A DNA stretch of 29,885 bases from IMG/VR virus record IMGVR_UViG_3300030085_000034, positions 26,367-56,251 of that record. One strand, given 5' to 3'. The DNA is from a virus. Positions within the stretch are counted from its first letter, which is position 1. Each line of letters begins with the position of its first letter. The notes beneath the pieces are model-generated. The model saw nothing but the letters and a program-made list of their open reading frames with translations. It searched no databases and was not told the DNA's origin. Of this stretch, positions 25,093 through 29,885 are shown in pieces. The translations under genes were made by a program, and so were the position numbers.

Positions 25093-25207
25093 GATCATTC
25101 TCCTTTTTGCGATTGTACTTCTTTTTGTCAGGCACTACTTGTGTACGCTTACGATTAGTCTGTAGGAGTGCCTTTGCTACAGGGTTAATAGTATTTCTAA
25201 TTCGCAT
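25061..25207 (-). CDS. Small basic protein behind palindrome copy 2
   Basis: A 48-residue, highly basic protein beginning MRIRNTINPVAKALLQTNRK, with VVPDKKKYNRKK after it. I recall similar tiny basic proteins, with KKKYNRK motifs, in many marine and enteric phages; function unknown. GGAG is 6 bases before the ATG, and the AGTCCG palindrome lies just 2 bases beyond the GGAG, so a hairpin there could control ribosome access. It is the first gene of its segment. Confidence 0.7.
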   Translation of the reverse strand: MRIRNTINPVAKALLQTNRKRTQVVPDKKKYNRKKENDRANKTHNDKS

Positions 25208-25219
25208 TGTAATCTCCAT

Positions 25220-25235
25220 AGTCCGCTGTCGGACT
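25220..25235. promoter_or_regulatory. AGTCCG palindrome, copy 2
   Basis: AGTCCG-CTGT-CGGACT, the same 6+4+6 palindrome as copies 3 and 5. It stands 2 bases upstream of the GGAG of the 48-residue gene, and 20 bases from the CACTT/AAGTG element. It is the closest of all copies to a Shine-Dalgarno sequence. Confidence 0.85.
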
Positions 25236-25255
25236 TATCTAGTATACCTAAGTGT

Positions 25256-25288
25256 AATACACTTTCACTAAAGTTCAAGTGTTATTAC
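25256..25288 (-). promoter_or_regulatory. CACTT/AAGTG element B, candidate promoter/operator
   Basis: A 33-bp element almost identical to that at 26342-26374. On the plus strand it reads AATACACTTTCACTA, three variable bases, TTCAAGTGT, then an AT-rich end. It contains inverted CACTT/AAGTG arms, and just outside it AAGTGTA-A-TACACTT forms a 15-bp palindrome. In the leftward sense it precedes TATACT and the AGTCCG palindrome. This fits a promoter with operators, though no consensus -35/-10 pair at 17 bases can be assigned. Confidence 0.55.
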
Positions 25289-25310
25289 ACGTAAGGTATA
25301 CGTAAGAGGT

Positions 25311-25997
25311 TTAGCCATTTGCCACGGCATCAGCTTTCTTCTTGCTAGTGCCGTGAGCAGGGAAGCCAATGATGAAGTCACGCTGCCTCTGGCAAAGCTG
25401 GCAAGTGGCACAGGATACATCATCACGTATTGCTGCAGGACACACAACTACCTTGCGACCTTGTGGCGTGGTAGTGTTTGTAGTCTGGTCAATAGGCAAT
25501 ACTGTAGCCACAGGGCCAGCATCCAAGTCAGCAAGCTGGTCAGCATGGGTCATGTTATTGGCAGATAGATTGACAGTGAAACCAGAACGATTCATATGCG
25601 TCACAATCATGCGGTTACGCTCACTCTCAATCACAGGATAGTGAGTGTATGTGAAGCCACGCTTGCCCTCATTGGCTTGTGTCAATTCCATGCAAGCTGT
25701 AGCATCAAGCTGGTCATTGCGACCCGGCAAATCACCAGCCTGATTATGCCTCCACAAAGTGTCAGCTTTCAGATTGGCAATCTTGCCAGTAAACACAGAC
25801 CAAGTGTCACCACGGGCTTTGTCGGATACCTTCATCCAGTGCATCTTGAGTGGCCCTGATTCTGCGTAGCAACCGCCCTCATTGGCATTATTGAACGGGC
25901 AAGCATCAGGGCAAGTCTGTGCCTCAGTCGTAGACACAGGGATAGGGCCAGTCTTTTCGTTCTTGGATTTAGGGGTCAAGTGTACTTGATAAGTCAT
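25311..25997 (-). CDS. Cys-rich phage protein, radical-SAM/Gp88-like features
   Basis: A 228-residue protein of a family common in phages (DUF7227-like, from memory) without known activity. It has two cysteine groups: C29-x3-C33-x9-C43 in TCPDACPF...GGCYAESGP, and C186, C196, C199 and C202 in VCPAAIRDDVSCATCQLC. Between them are LWRHNQAGDLPG (81-92), GKRGFTYTHYP (111-121) and GFTVNLSANNMTHAD. The C-CYA group followed by barrel-like strands resembles Gp37/Gp68 and Gp88-type Fe-S proteins, so an iron-sulfur enzyme is plausible but unproven. GGAG is 7 bases before the ATG, which overlaps the previous stop by 4 bases. The 103-base gap downstream holds element B and palindrome copy 2. Confidence 0.7.
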   Translation of the reverse strand: MTYQVHLTPKSKNEKTGPIPVSTTEAQTCPDACPFNNANEGGCYAESGPLKMHWMKVSDKARGDTWSVFTGKIANLKADTLWRHNQAGDLPGRNDQLDATACMELTQANEGKRGFTYTHYPVIESERNRMIVTHMNRSGFTVNLSANNMTHADQLADLDAGPVATVLPIDQTTNTTTPQGRKVVVCPAAIRDDVSCATCQLCQRQRDFIIGFPAHGTSKKKADAVANG

Positions 25998-26284
25998 ATC
26001 TGTTCTCCATACAGCTTTGTAATTTCAGCATCCACTTCGTGAATACAGGCTTGCAAGAAACCCCAATGCCTAGCGCAATCGGGCGGGTCTTGTTCAAACG
26101 AGTACACAGCGGCTCTCGCATCTATGTCACCATTAGCTATTTCATCTTCAGCCATTTGATAGCCCTCGACAAAATCAGCATGGTAAAACTGTTCAGCATG
26201 GCACATATTGCAGTAATAATCTTCGCAATACGGCACATAAACAGTAGCATTTTGCTGGTCACAGCAAGCACATTTTCTACTCAT
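25994..26284 (-). CDS. Zinc-ribbon-like small protein
   Basis: A 96-residue protein with an N-terminal cysteine cluster (C5, C7, C8 in RKCACCDQ; C20; C25 and C28 in YYCNMCHAEQ), probably a zinc-binding module, followed by an acidic helical C-terminal part. No DNA-binding helix is evident. CGGAG lies 6 bases before the ATG, and palindrome copy 3 is about 7 bases further upstream. It is translationally coupled (ATGA) to the Cys-rich protein that follows, so the two may work together. Confidence 0.7.
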   Translation of the reverse strand: MSRKCACCDQQNATVYVPYCEDYYCNMCHAEQFYHADFVEGYQMAEDEIANGDIDARAAVYSFEQDPPDCARHWGFLQACIHEVDAEITKLYGEQI

Positions 26285-26302
26285 TTCAAACTCCGTTTGT
26301 AA

Positions 26303-26318
26303 AGTCCGCTGTCGGACT
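26303..26318. promoter_or_regulatory. AGTCCG palindrome, copy 3
   Basis: AGTCCG-CTGT-CGGACT, identical to copies 2 and 5. It lies about 7 bases upstream of the CGGAG of the zinc-ribbon gene and 23 bases from element A. The 100-base gap around it contains no gene. Confidence 0.85.
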
Positions 26319-26341
26319 ATGGTTAGTAGTGTATATAAGTA

Positions 26342-26374
26342 AATACACTTTCACTATGTTTCAAGTGTATTTAC
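26342..26374 (-). promoter_or_regulatory. CACTT/AAGTG element A, candidate promoter/operator
   Basis: The second copy of the 33-bp element: AATACACTTTCACTA, three variable bases, TTCAAGTGT and an AT-rich end, as at 25256-25288. In the leftward sense ACTTGAA and GTGAAAGTGTATT precede TATATACACTA, giving weak -35-like and -10-like hexamers. Its place upstream of a palindrome and a gene start is the same as for copy B. Confidence 0.55.
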
Positions 26375-26384
26375 GTTATTCACA

Positions 26385-26600
26385 CTAAAGCAAGCTGTCA
26401 AGTATTGCCAAGGCTTCAGCCTTGTCTTGCTCTTTGCGGTATCTCTCAGCCCAAGCATCAGCTTGGCCTGTGACATAAACACGGAACTCAGGCCGTGTCT
26501 CAGGCTCATAGCTACGGCTATAGGCTTTGCAATCCATAGACTGCCAGCTTGAGCCTAAAGGCTTGTGACGACCCATTGGTGTGATAAATTTTCTAGCCAT
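26385..26600 (-). CDS. Small basic protein, unknown function
   Basis: A 71-residue protein beginning MARKFITPMGRHKPLGSSWQ, with a middle strand EFRVYVTGQADAW and a C-terminal helix YRKEQDKAEALAILDSLL. The start at 26600 is preferred over a longer frame because it gives the typical 8-base overlap with the preceding membrane protein and GAGG lies 10 bases upstream. Function unknown. Confidence 0.65.
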   Translation of the reverse strand: MARKFITPMGRHKPLGSSWQSMDCKAYSRSYEPETRPEFRVYVTGQADAWAERYRKEQDKAEALAILDSLL

Positions 26601-26829
26601 TGTTTGAATACCTCGCCATAATTTCATCTTCGATGCGGCATTGTCTAATCCGCAAAGCACTGTCATAAAAACACAAACCCATTGCCCAAGTCATAAAGCT
26701 AATGCAAAGCATTATCCCTGCAGACATAGCATCATACATCACAAGTATGAATGGGGCTGACGCAAAGGCCATGAACGCTACACACCACCAGAACAGGCAG
26801 CAAATGCTATGGAAATATTCTCTAATCAT
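26593..26829 (-). CDS. Two-helix membrane protein behind palindrome copy 4
   Basis: A 78-residue protein with two membrane helices (about 8-33 and 36-55), rich in Cys, Met, Trp and Phe, and a charged C-terminal tail (RIRQCRIEDEIMARYSNNG). CGGAG is 8 bases before ATG 26829; an upstream TTG is not needed. Palindrome copy 4 is about 8 bases beyond the Shine-Dalgarno. Possible roles are altering the host membrane or excluding other phages; the sequence does not decide. Confidence 0.7.
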   Translation of the reverse strand: MIREYFHSICCLFWWCVAFMAFASAPFILVMYDAMSAGIMLCISFMTWAMGLCFYDSALRIRQCRIEDEIMARYSNNG

Positions 26830-26850
26830 TTTCAATACTCCGTATTGTTA

Positions 26851-26866
26851 AGTCCGCTATCGGACT
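26851..26866. promoter_or_regulatory. AGTCCG palindrome, copy 4
   Basis: AGTCCG-CTAT-CGGACT. It lies in the 57-base gap between the 208-residue gene and the membrane protein gene, about 8 bases upstream of CGGAG. The variable centre (CTAT against CTGT) leaves the arms intact, as expected if pairing or symmetric binding matters. Confidence 0.8.
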
Positions 26867-26886
26867 ATGAAAGGGTAGACTGCAGC

Positions 26887-27513
26887 TTACGCTGCAGCCT
26901 TGATTACTGACTTGTCAGTAGAGTCGTCTAACATTTCCAACTGCTCTTTAAGAGCAGCTAGAAACTTGGCTTTGGATACACCATTCAGTTCACACTGAAC
27001 TAACGCTTCCAAAGCAATGTCAGAAGCTGACAAGGGAGCCTTTGGCTCAACAGAGGACTTGTCCTCAACAGCCAAGACAGGAGCCTTTGGCTCAACAGGA
27101 ACCTTTGGTTCTTTCTCAACCTTTGGGTTGACAATTTTGTCTACCTCTTTCAAGAGGTCTTTCATGTGGCAAATCGTAGATTTCTTGCCAAGCAAATCGT
27201 TTTCAACGATTACATGGAAGTTCTCAAAGAACTTCATAGCTTCACTTCTTCGTTGCTTTGCAACAGTGTGAAGGTTGGCATCTTTCAGCAAAGCTGAATC
27301 AGTCTTCTTGCCGCCAGACTGCTTTAGCAGTTCAAGACAGATTTCCCCAAGGGAAAACCAGAAGCCATCCTTAGCACAAAGTGCTTTGAAGCGGTTGACA
27401 TCACCTCTGGTGATTGACTTATCCCATTGGGATAATACTAAGCCTTTGGCTTGAACAGTGTTATTAGCTTCAGCTAATTGAACAGCGAAAGATTTTTTGG
27501 TTGAGTTTGCCAT
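26887..27513 (-). CDS. First protein of the leftward operon, unknown function
   Basis: A 208-residue basic protein, the first gene of the whole leftward transcription unit and so probably expressed first. It has an N-terminal helical domain (about 1-128) with many Lys, a Pro/Lys/Glu linker (132-160) with repeated VEPKAP, and a small C-terminal helical domain ending VIKAAA. No helix-turn-helix or enzyme motif is clear. Two domains on a flexible linker and the basic charge fit a nucleic-acid-binding protein, by inference. AGGAG is 8 bases before the ATG, and the 61-bp inverted repeat begins 21 bases upstream, which could allow self-regulation. Confidence 0.7.
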   Translation of the reverse strand: MANSTKKSFAVQLAEANNTVQAKGLVLSQWDKSITRGDVNRFKALCAKDGFWFSLGEICLELLKQSGGKKTDSALLKDANLHTVAKQRRSEAMKFFENFHVIVENDLLGKKSTICHMKDLLKEVDKIVNPKVEKEPKVPVEPKAPVLAVEDKSSVEPKAPLSASDIALEALVQCELNGVSKAKFLAALKEQLEMLDDSTDKSVIKAAA

Positions 27514-27534
27514 TTGAACTTCTCCTAAGTTGAA

Positions 27535-27595
27535 GGTTTTATAAAGATATATTAATTACTCACCCTAACGGGTGATTAATATATCTGTTAAAACC
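27535..27595. repeat. 61-bp imperfect inverted repeat upstream of the leftward operon
   Basis: Nested arms: GGTTTTA/TAAAACC outside (27535-27541, 27589-27595), AGATATATTAAT/ATTAATATATCT inside (27545-27556, 27575-27586), then CACCC/GGGTG around a TAAC loop (27561-27574). Small bulges of 2 to 4 bases separate the arms, giving 24 paired bases in all. It may be an operator, a leader-RNA hairpin, a terminator or an origin-like structure. Confidence 0.85.
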
Positions 27596-28162
27596 GTAAC
27601 AACTTAGAGAGGTTTTCGTGTGACGCATTGCCTGATCGTCTGCCCCTGCCGTTTCCCGTGTGGTTGCAGGAAACTTTGTTTCCGAAACTGGTGCGTGAAA
27701 CTTGTGCGGCTGCGAGGCTGACCCTTGGCTGAGAGGGGTATAGTGTAGCAGAAAAACTGTATAGCTATGGCTATACAAAATTGATGCATCAGCATTGCAA
27801 CTTGTTGCAAAATCTGTATGGCTGGCCTCAACATCATGCTAAAGCATGGCAACTGTTACCACAACAGTTGTTTACAACTGGCTGTTTGGGAAAAGATATA
27901 ACATTTTCAATGTTCTAAGTCCGCTGTCGGACTATGAATGGCTCTTACCATACGCTATGCGCTGGCATAATGCGGCACACACAGGCGCAGTAAGGCGGGT
28001 AGGCCGGGGCCACCGGGTGGGTGTGCGTATATGTATACACATAAATACACAGATTAGGTAAATCAACTGTTAACCACAGAAGCAACTGACAAATACCTTA
28101 TGCACAAGCATTGTGCAATTGCCTAAATATTAGGCATATGTAATTATTTTGCATAGGGGGTA
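27596..28162. other. Non-coding hairpin-rich region (candidate origin or structured RNA)
   Basis: No open frame here has a ribosome-binding site. The region is crowded with perfect short inverted repeats with loops of 2 to 5 bases: GGAAAC/GTTTCC (27669-27683), TGTATAGC/GCTATACA (27758-27777), TTGCAAC/GTTGCAA (27795-27810), CATGCT/AGCATG (27835-27848), CAACTGTT/AACAGTTG (27850-27870), CAGTTGT/ACAACTG (27865-27880), AACATT/AATGTT (27900-27914), the AGTCCG palindrome (27918-27933), TGCACAA/TTGTGCA (28101-28117) and TGCCTAA/TTAGGCA (28120-28136). A GC-rich patch lies near 27960-28025. No tRNA was recognised. It is the divergence point between the two gene directions, a usual place for origins and control regions. 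Confidence 0.65.
27918..27933. promoter_or_regulatory. AGTCCG palindrome, copy 5
   Basis: AGTCCG-CTGT-CGGACT inside the non-coding divergent region, about 400 bases upstream of the first leftward gene. Unlike the other four copies it has no Shine-Dalgarno next to it, which suggests that the element acts as a DNA site or RNA-processing site rather than only at ribosome-binding sites. Confidence 0.8.
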
Positions 28163-28191
28163 TTGACATACTTGACAAAATCTGGTATAAT
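28163..28191 (+). promoter_or_regulatory. Consensus sigma70 promoter, rightward
   Basis: TTGACA (28163-28168), 17 bases, TATAAT (28186-28191): a perfect match to the host housekeeping promoter with optimal spacing. AT-rich sequence lies upstream. Transcription would start near 28198 and read into the rightward small genes. The operator-like palindromes directly downstream suggest repression. Confidence 0.85.
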
Positions 28192-28210
28192 TATATAACT
28201 AACACACCCC

Positions 28211-28340
28211 ACAGTTAAACTGTACACTTAACTGACTTTATAGTTAAGATATATAAATCACTAGACTGTACAGTTTAACTGTACAGAGTTAGATGGTACT
28301 AAATTTTCTTTGCTAACTCACTTTAACTGTACACTTAACT
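28211..28340. promoter_or_regulatory. Operator-like ACAGTT-W-AACTGT repeats
   Basis: Two 13-bp palindromes ACAGTT-A-AACTGT (28211-28223) and ACAGTT-T-AACTGT (28270-28282), the second extended to a 21-bp palindrome at 28266-28286. A third, half site AACTGT lies at 28325-28330. The 16 bases AACTGTACACTTAACT occur exactly twice (28218-28233 and 28325-28340). All are just downstream of the consensus promoter, in the leader of the rightward genes, a usual place for repressor binding. The same half sites recur at 27851, 27864 and 28065. Confidence 0.6.
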
Positions 28341-28387
28341 ATACCCCTATAAATAAATATACGTGCTATATAAGAAAGTGCTTGACA

Positions 28388-28603
28388 ATGGCGAAGAAAT
28401 CTGTAAAACTATACACAGATAATGTACTTGATGCATTCTATGATGCTATCCGTACCAATACACTAGACCGTTTGCACATACCTCACAGCGATGTGTTCTA
28501 TGTGCGTAATGCGTTGGAGACTAAGTTCGCCCCACGAACTTTTACATTAAAAGAAACCGAAGACTATATGAGACTTGAGGGATGGAAAGAACGAGATGAG
28601 TGA
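28388..28603 (+). CDS. Small protein, first gene of the rightward unit
   Basis: A 71-residue protein, MAKKSVKLYTDNVLDAFYDA at the N-terminus, ending LKETEDYMRLEGWKERDE. It could be a small DNA-binding protein or regulator, being first behind the consensus promoter and its operator-like sites, but no helix-turn-helix is certain. The start at 28388 is preferred over a longer frame that would run through the operator repeats; its ribosome-binding site is poor (AAGAAAG about 9 bases away). Its stop shares a base with the next ATG (TGATG). Confidence 0.65.
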   Translation: MAKKSVKLYTDNVLDAFYDAIRTNTLDRLHIPHSDVFYVRNALETKFAPRTFTLKETEDYMRLEGWKERDE

Positions 28604-28824
28604 TGGAACCTTATATCTTTTTTGTCTTCTTCTCCGCAATCGTTCTACCGACAGGAGAAGTTAAGACATTAAGTCAGCACGTGACTGAGTGTCCCTCTGA
28701 AGAGATAGTCAAGCAGATGCACGTGCCTAAATTAAATAAAGGTGAAATAGTAGACTGGGGTGCAGTATGTAAGCCCGTTACTCTTTTACTAGATGTACCA
28801 ACAGCAGAGAAGATAGGAACATAA
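28603..28824 (+). CDS. Small probably exported protein
   Basis: A 73-residue protein with a hydrophobic N-terminus (MEPYIFFVFFSAIVLPTGEV), like a signal sequence or membrane anchor, followed by a soluble part with two cysteines (VTECPSEE and AVCKPVT) that could form a disulfide in the periplasm. The ATG at 28603 overlaps the previous stop by one base; an upstream GTG is not needed. Function unknown; such small exported proteins may act at the host envelope. Confidence 0.65.
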   Translation: MEPYIFFVFFSAIVLPTGEVKTLSQHVTECPSEEIVKQMHVPKLNKGEIVDWGAVCKPVTLLLDVPTAEKIGT

Positions 28825-29114
28825 TGCCTTCACCCCGTAAGCCTAGCAAAATGCCACCACGTAATAAGAAAAACTTTCGACCTACAAAGTCGGGAGCAGG
28901 TATGACTGCTGCGGGTGTAGCTGCATATAGAAAAGCAAACCCCGGTAGTAAACTAAAGACTGCCGTTACCGGGAAAGTTAAGAAGGGTAGCAAAGATGCC
29001 AAGAGGCGTAAATCATTTTGTGCTAGGTCTGCAGGTCAGATGAAGAAGTTTCCAAAAGCTGCGAAAGACCCGAACAGCCGTTTACGGCAAGCACGTAGAC
29101 GTTGGAAATGCTAG
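28824..29114 (+). CDS. DUF6321-like basic protein of marine phages
   Basis: A 96-residue, very basic protein containing AGMTAAGVAAYRKANPGSKLKTAV (about 25-48), KKGSKDAKRRKSFCARSAGQMKK and DPNSRLRQARRRWKC, a pattern common in cyanophage and marine-phage proteins (DUF6321, from memory). Strong charge and conserved Arg/Lys clusters suggest nucleic-acid binding. AGGA is 5 bases before the ATG, which overlaps the previous stop (TAATG). Its role is unknown; its place before probable structural genes suggests DNA packaging or virion DNA binding, as inference. Confidence 0.8.
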   Translation: MPSPRKPSKMPPRNKKNFRPTKSGAGMTAAGVAAYRKANPGSKLKTAVTGKVKKGSKDAKRRKSFCARSAGQMKKFPKAAKDPNSRLRQARRRWKC

Positions 29115-29127
29115 AGGAGATTTAATT

Positions 29128-29673
29128 ATGGCATTATCAAAATTTTTAAGGGCTTTCTTAACTGTGAACCCTTTAGCGAGAACAGGCAAATCTAAATCTC
29201 TTGCAGAGACTAAAGCAGGACTTGAGAGAATTTTGCAAGAGGGTAGCGAGGCTACTGCTGCAGAGAAGAAGAAAGCACGTCAAAGATTGCGTGAAATAGC
29301 AAAAGCAGAGGATGTTGAAAATGTACAGCGTTCAGCAAGACAGTCTAAAGCAGCACCAGAAAGTGCAGCAAAGAAAAAGAAACTTGCTCCACCTGCTTTA
29401 AAAATAGATTCCTTGCCTGATGACTTTAATAAGGGTGGCAAGGCCACAAAGAAAGTACCCGTTATTTCTATTGGCGTAGGCATGGCTGAAATGAAAAAAG
29501 GCAAAGCCAAGATGATGCGTGGGGGTATGGCAAATAAGAAAGAGCATATGTATGTAGCAGGTGGAAGTGTTACAGATAAGTTAAAGCCAATGCCCACAGG
29601 TTCAAAGGGTAAAGGTTTAAGAAATTTACCTGACTCCGTGCAGATGAATATGGGTTTTAACCCTAAAAGCTAA
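29128..29673 (+). CDS. Lys-rich marine-phage protein with GGM..KK..GG motif
   Basis: A 181-residue basic protein with helical N-terminal half rich in Lys, Glu, Ala and Arg, and a Gly/Met/Lys-rich half containing FNKGGKATKK (100-109) and MMRGGMANKKEHMYVAGG (129-146). The latter resembles MMAQGGMVKKFPNGG in the virion protein at 8-2929. GGAG is 8 bases before the ATG. No domain recognised. The shared motif suggests that both are virion or assembly proteins. Confidence 0.7.
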   Translation: MALSKFLRAFLTVNPLARTGKSKSLAETKAGLERILQEGSEATAAEKKKARQRLREIAKAEDVENVQRSARQSKAAPESAAKKKKLAPPALKIDSLPDDFNKGGKATKKVPVISIGVGMAEMKKGKAKMMRGGMANKKEHMYVAGGSVTDKLKPMPTGSKGKGLRNLPDSVQMNMGFNPKS

Positions 29674-29885
29674 TGGCTCCTAGAGTACCACGAAAGAAAG
29701 GGCAACCTGCTGGGTCAAAGAAACATAGTGACCTGTATACAGATGAGAACCCCAAGGGTACTATTAAGGGTCTGAAGTTTGCCACAGTCAAAGATGCAGA
29801 AGCATCTGTGCGTAAGATAAAAGCATCTGGACGGTCACATGCTCACAAGACACAAGCTGCTATTGCTATGGAACAACGAGCCAAA
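29673..29885 (+). CDS. Conserved marine-phage protein, 3' end cut off
   Basis: The first 71 residues of a gene that continues beyond the window. It begins MAPRVPRKKGQPAGSKKHSD, followed by LYTDENPKGTIKGLKFATV and ASGRSHAHKTQAAIAMEQRAK. Such sequences are common in marine phages, but I cannot name the function. Its ATG overlaps the previous stop (TAATG). The high Lys/Arg/His content is similar to the preceding two genes. Confidence 0.7.
   Translation, partial: MAPRVPRKKGQPAGSKKHSDLYTDENPKGTIKGLKFATVKDAEASVRKIKASGRSHAHKTQAAIAMEQRAK

Noticed and set aside
25256-25274. Resemblance of the plus strand of element B to the T7 RNA polymerase promoter (TAATAC...CACTA...)
   Set aside because: The alignment is off by one base in the middle, points against the genes, and no phage RNA polymerase gene is visible.
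27604-27852. 82-codon minus-strand frame in the divergent region
   Set aside because: It starts with TTG, has no Shine-Dalgarno, and its codons run through several perfect hairpins.
24651-27933. CRISPR array
   Set aside because: The repeated palindromes are 16 bp, irregularly spaced by hundreds of bases and separated by genes.
27600-28030. Possible tRNA gene or tRNA-derived attachment site near the integrase operon
   Set aside because: No cloverleaf, GTTCGA-like T-loop or CCA-adjacent acceptor stem could be found by eye.
27846-28061. 71-codon plus-strand frame in the divergent region
   Set aside because: No ribosome-binding site, and it crosses the AGTCCG palindrome and a GC-rich patch; unlike phage proteins.
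28172-28191. Second TTGACA close to the TATAAT
   Set aside because: Only 8 bases separate them, too few for a sigma70 promoter; the TTGACA 17 bases upstream fits.

Overview
The window looks like about 30 kb of a tailed double-stranded DNA phage of a marine bacterium. The best guess is a podovirus of the SAR116 phage HMO-2011 type, infecting an alphaproteobacterium. The strongest pointer is a family A DNA polymerase with a DnaJ-like CxxCxGxG zinc insert between exonuclease and polymerase domains, which I recall as a hallmark of that group. It agrees with a T7-type endonuclease I, a Cas4-like exonuclease, separate primase and helicase, a B12-dependent ribonucleotide reductase, MazG, and low-complexity marine-phage virion proteins. 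Host and group are inferred. No portal, capsid, terminase, endolysin or RNA polymerase gene is recognisable, so the genome must continue outside the window.

Layout. (1) 8-9014, plus strand: five tightly packed genes of a virion module, ending in two large proteins that resemble internal or ejected proteins. (2) About 9015-9084: a convergent junction. (3) 9085-27513, minus strand: about 40 leftward genes, mostly overlapping by 1 to 20 bases or separated by a few bases. From their 5' end they run through small early-type genes of unknown function (27.5-20.5 kb), tyrosine recombinase, primase, helicase, DNA polymerase, an SSB-like protein, exonuclease, endonuclease I, DUF3310 protein, ribonucleotide reductase, small proteins and MazG. 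Together they cover DNA synthesis, recombination and nucleotide supply. (4) 27514-28387: an approximately 870-base non-coding divergent region with a 61-base inverted repeat, a dense series of short hairpins, a consensus sigma70 promoter pointing right and operator-like palindromes. (5) 28388-29885, plus strand: five small genes, the last cut off by the window end.

Regulation. A 16-bp palindrome AGTCCG-N4-CGGACT occurs five times. Four copies lie directly upstream of the Shine-Dalgarno of leftward genes at transcription-unit boundaries, and the fifth lies in the divergent region. Two of these leaders also share a 33-bp CACTT/AAGTG element. This looks like a dispersed phage-specific control system. 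With the hairpin region at 27.5-28.3 kb it is the best candidate for undescribed biology here.

Several genes below about 60 codons were read directly from the sequence and supported by ribosome-binding sites and overlaps. They include an 18-residue membrane peptide. Most leftward starts were chosen by an AAGGAG-like site 5 to 9 bases upstream, which moves several starts inside the longest open frame.
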